From: Pezicula radicicola
Taxonomy: Eukaryota; Ascomycota; Leotiomycetes; Helotiales; Dermateaceae
Assembly (NCBI GenBank): GCA_003008705.1
Contig: PDUO01000027.1
Span: 803,120-867,119, forward strand
DNA length: 64,000 nucleotides
Direction of reading: 5' to 3'
Made by a program: the position numbers and the translations under genes. Under the pieces are notes generated by a model, which did not search any database, was not told the DNA's origin, and saw only the letters and a program-made list of their open reading frames with translations. How positions within the stretch are numbered: the first letter of the stretch is position 1; every line of letters starts with the position of its first letter. This document shows positions 57,834-64,000 of the stretch, one piece after another.

Positions 57834-58157
57834 AATAAGAGGGCCTAGTTCTATACAGCCTATAGCATTAAGGAAGAACTAGAAAGCCGAGATCGAGTAG
57901 AGGATAAGCGCGCTCGCGTCTATAGGAAAATAGCTAACATACCTTCGACTAAAGATAGGACCTTCCTATTTATTAGAGCGTTAGTCTCGCGAGTAATCAA
58001 GGCCGAAGCACAGTCTACAAAGGTAGAAGCGCAAGACGGATTTGATCTAACTAGCTTTCTTTCTTTTACTGCTTAGTATGAAAAGAAGTATAATGTGAAG
58101 CTAGGCGTAGATCCTGCAGAGCTGGCAAAGTTGATGGCTGCGTTTAAAACCATTTAA
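57834..58157 (+). pseudogene. Unidentified coding relic with two TAG stops
   Basis: One plus frame from about 57834 to the TAA at 58155 reads as plausible protein: FYTAYSIKEELESRDRVED, RARVYRKIANIPSTKD, TFLFIRALVSRVIKAE, then DGFDLTSFLSFTA, YEKKYNVKLGVDP and AELAKLMAAF. It is broken only by TAG at 57846 and 58074, which would have been CAG before a C to T change. The composition (many charged residues, balanced codons) differs sharply from the AT-rich flanks. No family is recognised. It may come from a mobile element or a lost gene. Confidence 0.6.
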
Positions 58158-60529
58158 GACGCGCTTAGCCTGTACCTGTTGTTCTTTTCTTCTGATTAGT
58201 TCTGCTTTTTAGGTCTCGGCACTTGATACATGCCCTAAGCTTGCTATCCTCTTTTTTATTGGATTTGACTTTTCTTTTGCATTTTGTTTTGAGTCTGTTA
58301 TTGGTTGCATTTATTGCATTTATTGCGGTATTGTAGAGTATTTTAGACTTACCTTATTGAAATTTATCTTAGATTAGTGATTTTACAAGAGAGAAGTCAA
58401 AAGTCTCCTGGGGCCCTTGCGGGGCGTAGGAGAGCCGCATTCAGAAAGAATATTCGAGAATTTACACTGCCACAAGCCACATTTCTTGATCTAATTTTAG
58501 ACATAGACAAAAGTTTAGGTTAGATCGATAATCTCTCGACTTTCTGTCCAAGTCGTATTTTGGATTCTCTGTGACGATTCTTACTGAATCTCTCAACCCT
58601 ATTCTCCTGAACCAAAAATCTGCCCCACTATATCTACGGACTCCTCAGACGCTTTCGCATCTCACAGTATTAGTTAACCTAACTGGTAGATGCTACCGTT
58701 GCAGCAGATGATCCAGGCTATGAACTCCAGAACCAGGAAGACCAGCGAAAGAGAGCATCGTACGTACCCGTCTCGATACATATATTTTTTTATGCACAAT
58801 GAACCTAGCCAAGACACGGTAGAATACTGATTCGGATATATATAGGATGAGCGAAGCGTGGAGAACGACTTGACTCTTAAGGCGAACGGATCCACGACCA
58901 ATCCTCGCCGAAAATGACGCCTGTTGAACATTTATAGCAGGAGGCACACCTATGGAAGGACAGCGCGGCCAACCTAAGCAACCTTGAATGTTACTCCCCG
59001 GCAAATATACTAACTTACGCCAAAACTCACTGTGGTACTTCTCGAAAGTTGAAAGCTGGCCGGAAGCCTTTACTACGTACGCTATAGCGAGCAGCACTCG
59101 AAAGATGGCTCCAACTATCTCCTTCCCACGCACGAATCTTATACCGATATATCCCACAGCAAGCTCCCAGGCTAGGACTACAAGTCGTTGGAGAGGAAGC
59201 AATTAAGACAACCTTTGATATTCTTGGGTACTGTCGGCGTAAGTCAAAGAAGAAGGTGAGCAGAAACGGCTGCCCTCCATCTCTTCGTGACTCAGGATGG
59301 CGGTCCTCATATTTATTCGTCTTCCCTCCCTCCCTTCTCCTTCTTCTTTCCTCCAAACCTCTCATACTCAACCACTACTTTCCCTCACTCCACCCCTCCC
59401 CCTCCGCTGACATTACTTCACGGCACGCCACGGATACAGACATATCTAGTGATGTCGGAATCATCAGCTACGATATTGGTTTGTACAGATTCAAAGGCTT
59501 GGAGTTTTCACGGTCAATGAAAACGAGACACTCGAGGGTGAACGAATCTTATGAACAAGCAAAGGCTGCGAACAACCTCAGGTACTCGGCTGTTGAAGAG
59601 AACCGTTTGATGACCGACACGACACGGCGATCATTGTCTGTGCTTGCTCGTGCTCGAATCGAACACCCGTTATCGTCGCTGCTGAGATTAGGATCATCTA
59701 CCATCGCCATCCCTACTTGACGGCTCACGCCCTTCCAATGGCAGAGCCCAGACGTCATCTGGGATAATTCTGATCATCAGCTTGTTGACAGGCCCGCGCC
59801 GTAGATCGATCGATATTGGCGGCATATCGGGTACCAGATGCTGTCGTTTATCGGGAAGGTGAGGGCTTCCCGGGAAGAGCTCTTACACACTGATTGATTG
59901 CCGCATACAACGAGCTGAGGGAGGGATAGGATATTATCCAGGCGCATTTTCGAACCTGGGCGACAGTATCGAGCACAACGGCTCTACGATGCTGGAGTCG
60001 GCAGCAGTCACCACGGTCGCTCTGCCAAACAAAGGCTGAGACTATATATCCCACAAACATTGCTCTATCGACTTGATAGTGAAGTGATCAATCTTTCCCA
60101 CATGGCCAATGCCCTCGATGAGGCGGGCAAGTTGTCTGAAAGAGAAAATTGAGGTAGGGCTCACAGGTGCGCTGGCGAACATTTCTTGACCCCCGAACTA
60201 TTCTAGGATATTTATCTTTTGGGTGGTGATGAATGTTGAAATATGTTCGGCTGGGACCTTTGGCAGGGGACTTCCCAACACAAAGCCTCATCAGACACAA
60301 CGGGATGATGGTACAGCGAGCGGACGCCGCTATACTGGAGAGAGAACTCTCACTAATCATTAGCTGCAATGATCGGTTGGGCTAAAATTTGTACGCAATA
60401 TCCTTTTTCATTTTTCGTGTCTCACATGTTGTATTTAACAACAGTTACATACCTTTCTTTTCATTTTTGGGGGTGTTTCGCTAATCTGTTTATATTGAAA
60501 CTTGTAGTTAAAAAAAGAATCCCACCAGC
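58158..60529. other. Gene-poor region
   Basis: No gene is supported with confidence. The two longest frames (minus 58693-59202 and plus 59256-59720) overlap in promoter-like, C/T-rich sequence near 59320-59410 and have no recognisable motifs. A T-arm-like string near 59649 (GAATCGAAC) does not extend to a tRNA cloverleaf. The region up to about 58400 is AT-rich. Confidence 0.45.
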
Positions 60530-60700
60530 ATGATCAACTCTCTTCTAGATCCCAACGCTGGGCTGTCCGAGAAGGACCGTCGGAAGTAAGACAAGAGGGA
60601 AGCTAACCAGGAGAGAAAAGAGAACAAGCGAGAGCGTAAAGCTGAGAAGAAACAGCTTAAGCATCCCGACAGATTGCCCAAGGTGCGCAAGATACGAAAG
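60530..60700 (+). pseudogene. Short Lys/Arg/Glu-rich coding relic with one TAA stop
   Basis: From ATG 60530 the frame reads MINSLLDPNAGLSEKDRRK, a TAA at 60587, then DKREANQERKENKRERK, AEKKQLKHPDRLPKVRKIRK and a possible donor GTATGC at about 60701. A CAA to TAA change would explain the stop. The highly charged helical segment with a regular codon pattern looks like real coding sequence; the family is unknown. The rest of the gene downstream is not found. Confidence 0.5.
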
Positions 60701-61109
60701 GTATGCAATCATTGTCAATTTATTCTTTTGAAATAACGGGAGCACTTATCAAAAATTGTCCTAGGGTATCTTATATCTGTTGATTGTCAACTTGCCCTCG
60801 GTAGAGGATATAAACACGGCTCACAGACTGGTGGGGGACCCGATTTGATAAACGGACTGGACTAAGCATGGATCTCATTGGTTTTTGGGGATAGGAACAT
60901 CTAGAATTTGGGGACTCATCGTCACGCTCAAACTCCCTTGGCCTCTCCTCCCCACACTTAAGCCAACGATTGCAGCCAAACACAGTCAAGTGTGAAGACT
61001 TATGACGGTCCAGGCGGTGTAGGAGCATTGGGATATTGAAGCGGTGCTCGCCTAGCTGCCCCTATGATGTTGCACTTGCCGTTGACCCACCCATAATTAG
61101 GCAAATACC

Positions 61110-61146
61110 AGCCTAAAAACCACTATCAGCCTAAAAACCACTATCA
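61110..61146 (+). repeat. Two direct copies of an 18-base unit (AGCCTAAAAACCACTATC)
   Basis: The unit occurs twice head to tail without mismatch. It is a short local duplication of unknown meaning. Confidence 0.85.
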
Positions 61147-61300
61147 GCACTGTGATTCATTACAATGCTACGAAGAGAGTTTGGAATCCATACTTGCAGC
61201 CAATAGAGCAAAACTATCTGCGTTGTGTTGCAGGCTGTTCGGAGTTGATTGTCCTGTTGAGACTGGGCTGCCGAGTGTCTTGCCAGAGATTGGAGTGTAT

Positions 61301-62173
61301 TCATAACTGCGCTTTATCAACCTTGGATTCATAACACTCCGATTTCTTCAGGCTTACATTTCGCCGACAGTTTGCCCGTTGACTATATCTGGAAGAATTC
61401 CCGGAACTGTTAAGTGTTGTCAGCAGATAGGTAATAAGAAATTGCCAGTAAGGGCCTGACTGACACTGTAAGGGCTCGAATGAGCTGCCTCGCACCCATT
61501 GAGCGGCGACGTGCATCAGCTCATGTAGTATCTTTGTACTAAGATGCATCCCTAGCGCGTCAACTCCCTTCTCCTGGACAACTTGCTGGTCTTTCAAGTT
61601 TCCCGCTTGTCGCCACTGGTCAAGTGTGTCACCAATATTAGTTATCAATGCACCTTTTGGACTATCAGAACACAGTATCATTACCTCTTGACCGTCAGTT
61701 GAGTATGAAAAGGCTGCTATTTGACCTCCGCAAGCGTTGTCCGTAAGTGTGCCTTGCGGGCGTGGAGCCGTCACTGATCATTGTTTCTCGGTGTTGATAT
61801 ATTTTCTGTTTACTGTGTCGATGGGTTTTAAATGTGCATCAGAGCAATGGATAAGCAGTCCACCCGGAGCGCTTGCAGCTTTGACAACGTTCTGGAACCA
61901 CACTATAGATAGAATTCAATGTCAGACTCAGGAATAGAACGCGTGAAGGACAACTTATCACCCACCTTGCACAAATTCCCTGGTCCCTTGATCATTCTCG
62001 CTGGGAGCACCAAGCAGGTCGACCATTGATGTGCCAAGGCGGTCTGGATCATTGACTGCTCTCATACTCACGTATATTGCCATGTTCAGTGCACCAGTCA
62101 TTGCTGTTGAAGCTTGGGGGAAATTCGCGCAATCAGCTGCTAGACTCCACGCTGTACAGAAGTTGTGACACAA
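61301..62173 (-). pseudogene. Decayed or truncated HExxH metallopeptidase-like gene
   Basis: On the minus strand an exon (62173-61966, ANFPQASTAMTGALNMAI, then RAVNDPDRLGTSMVDLLG) joins through an intron (61903-61965) to VWFQNVVKAASAPGG, CSDAHLKPIDTVNRKY and NTEKQ. A TGA at 61778-61780 follows, then the same frame continues with TAPRPQGTLTDNACGG and the zinc-binding segment ILHELMHVAAQW (HELMH). The TGA could be a former CGA. The architecture, a helical N-terminal part and an HExxH helix, fits secreted fungal metallopeptidase-like proteins. No signal peptide could be placed because the 5' end above 62173 is unclear. Confidence 0.65.
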
Positions 62174-62779
62174 TAATAAGGACCAGATGGTTGCGATTTA
62201 CAGCCATGAGGTTGTAAAAAATGTCTTTGGGGACATGCTGAGAGTTGTGATGTAACCAAACAGATGATAGAATAATAGTACAACTTGATTCGATGAATCT
62301 CTTGATCCTCTCAAAATCTTGTCTGCAAAGCTTCACAATCATCTGGGATATCCCACGTCCTTTATTATCTTCTACACCTGAGCAATTGCTCCATCTCTTG
62401 GTTAAATCCCATCAGATCTAAGCCTCTGAAGCCAAGCACCTCAAGGCTCAAGGTATGTCGTACGGAGTAAGCATTCCGGTATTAGGTACGGCTGTACGGC
62501 ATAAGCACGAGAATTCCATTTCCGACTGTGCCGCATTTACTGCTTTGGCGCACTTATTACTTTTTGCTGTAGAATGGTTGACGGAGGATTGCAAGATGTG
62601 GAATGATATTGGCGTACTAATAGCTGGACCCACCTCCCAACTGCGCTATCGCTTGTGGTCGGCTATTAGTAGGTAACGTAACTCTCAACCGCAACCTCAC
62701 GCTCTCCACCAACTCACTTCCATCACATTTCTACAACACACTACTCGCGCCGCACATAACGCATCCAAACTGAACCGAA

Positions 62780-63357
62780 ATGACTCAACCAACATTGGAA
62801 TCAAGTGGTAACAACTCTGCAGCAGCGTCGCATCAAGATCAAGGTCATCCGACAAACCAGAATCTACCACCTCGGGCTGATGCTACAGAGAAGGCGACGC
62901 TTCAGCAGCTCATGGAACAATGGCTGCTGGGTTATAATCTCGAAGAGCGGTCTTCCATCGCTATCGGGGACGTTTGGCCTAGTACCTACACGCTCACTGA
63001 TGAGGAAAGAGAAAAAATACGCCAGGCTTTGGACCAGCCATTACCGGAGGGGGATGATTTCGCCGATGAGCCCGTATCAAAGCCTTATAATCCGGCAGAC
63101 CCCACTCCTGACTGGGCGAAGCCAGAAGCTTGGATTGAGGAGAAAGATAGCAAGGGTGATTGGCATATCCGCTTTAGCTGTCCCGTGACTAACACTGTTT
63201 AGGACGAACAATGTGGTTCAATCAGTTCACTGGTTTCCAGCGGAACACACGACCATGGGGCGTTCTTGACCCGAATGAGGATCACACGACCACTGAGCAG
63301 GATAAGGAAGGATTATTGTCTAAAATTAGCCCGCCAGAGTATCCTAAGGAAAAGTAA
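62780..63357 (+). CDS. Small hypothetical protein with a WW-like C-terminal segment
   Basis: The CDS joins 62780-63155 and 63203-63357 (176 residues). The 47-base intron has the donor GTGATT, a GACTAAC branch site and the acceptor TTTAG; if it is not spliced the frame stops at 63200. The N-terminal half is hydrophilic and acidic (TLQQLMEQWLLGYNLEERS, then TLTDEEREKIRQAL). PDWAKPEAWIEEKDSKGR leads into MWFNQFTGFQRNTRP, which looks like a WW-type fold (W, N, TG, then P). The stop codon TAA lies in AAAAGTAAGTA, which also looks like an intron donor, so the gene may originally have continued into the AT-rich DNA that now follows. Confidence 0.65.
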
Positions 63358-64000
63358 GTATATACAAGGTATAGTTAACGGCGGGAAGGAAGTTTTTTAT
63401 TTTATAATTCTATATTTATTAGTCCTTAGACCTTTCCCTCTATATTTAAACTTTTTATTTTAAGTACTTATTATTAAATATCTACTCTAACTAGTATTAT
63501 AGGAGGGTAAATCTCTAGACTATATATATAGAAATATAAGATATAGAGTAGAGGCTATAATATAAGATAATAAATAGATATAGAATATAATTATATAATA
63601 TAATTAAAATTATTAATATTATTAAAGATAGAGTAGATATAAAAGAATATTAAATTATTATAGTTTTTAAAACTTTCTATCTAGACTTTTATATAGTAAT
63701 TTAGGTTAAGTCTAATTACTTAATTAAAAATAAAACTTACTCTAATATATTTATCCCCCTCTTCCTTTAATTACTCACCCTTAAGTAGTTTTAGTTTTCT
63801 TTAAATTCTAGAGGAAATTAAATATAAAATTTAAGAATAAAATAAATATATAAAAGAATAATAATAGTAGATTATAGTATTAAAATAGAGGGTAGTTTTA
63901 TTAATAGTCTAATATATTTTATATAATATTTATTACTTATATAATAATCTTCTAAAGTAATTACTTTTTATTTCTTTCTCTAATTTTAATAACTATTCTA
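63358..64000. other. Extremely AT-rich terminal block
   Basis: Almost only A/T with frequent TATA and TTAA strings and stops in all frames. It is consistent with strongly RIP-mutated repeat DNA. No element ends are visible within the window. Confidence 0.75.

Noticed and set aside
58693..59202. 169-codon minus-strand ORF with some hydrophobic stretches
   Set aside because: No splice-supported extension and no recognisable motif; the composition resembles random intergenic sequence.
59640..59680. tRNA T-arm-like string
   Set aside because: No matching acceptor stem, D-arm or anticodon arm could be found on either strand.
59256..59720. 154-codon plus-strand ORF
   Set aside because: It starts in C/T-rich promoter-like sequence and shows no conserved-looking segment; support is too weak for a gene call.

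Overview
The window looks like nuclear chromosome sequence of a filamentous ascomycete (Pezizomycotina, perhaps Leotiomycetes; the class is only a guess). The reasons are a Woronin-body HEX1 gene, short introns with CTAAC/CTGAC branch sites, pyrimidine-rich 5' leaders, Zn2Cys6 regulators, and gene-rich blocks separated by very AT-rich blocks that hold decayed genes, which suggests RIP-type mutation. All splice joins were placed by eye, by asking that donor, acceptor and reading frame agree with a protein family where one is known.

Left part (1-27 kb), housekeeping: hex1 (2.17-3.01 kb, with an unusual AUG-less upstream coding frame), a bleomycin-hydrolase cysteine peptidase (3.6-5.3 kb), a long gene-poor repeat zone (5.3-13.6 kb: two different 8-bp satellites and a five-unit tandem array of about 240 bp), a large disordered protein with a conserved C-terminal fungal domain (14.4-17.3 kb), an AT-rich gap, and a 1591-residue disordered, possibly eisosome-related protein on the minus strand (19.6-24.5 kb).

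Middle part (27-50 kb), accessory metabolism: an epoxide hydrolase, an ACC-synthase-like relic, an MFS transporter, a PTH11/rhodopsin-type membrane protein, an amidase divergent from an HRI1-like gene, an NCS1 nucleobase/allantoin-type permease, and a gene whose exons run in one frame through two fungal transcription-factor modules. A broken NRPS gene and a NIPA-type Mg2+ transporter follow. Amidase, NCS1 permease and regulator together suggest a small nitrogen-scavenging neighbourhood; this is inference from position only.

Right part (50-64 kb), decaying or lineage-specific: a P450 fragment with frameshifts, three intact but poorly known proteins (one with a PD-(D/E)XK-like motif joined to a WW-like N-terminus, one of the DUF7730-like fungal type), three relics with stops at former CAA/CAG/CGA codons, a small WW-like gene, and an extremely AT-rich end.

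Most worth checking are the double transcription factor (41.9-45.9 kb) with its broken first zinc cluster, the AUG-less hex1 extension with paired in-phase donors, and the series of decayed genes.
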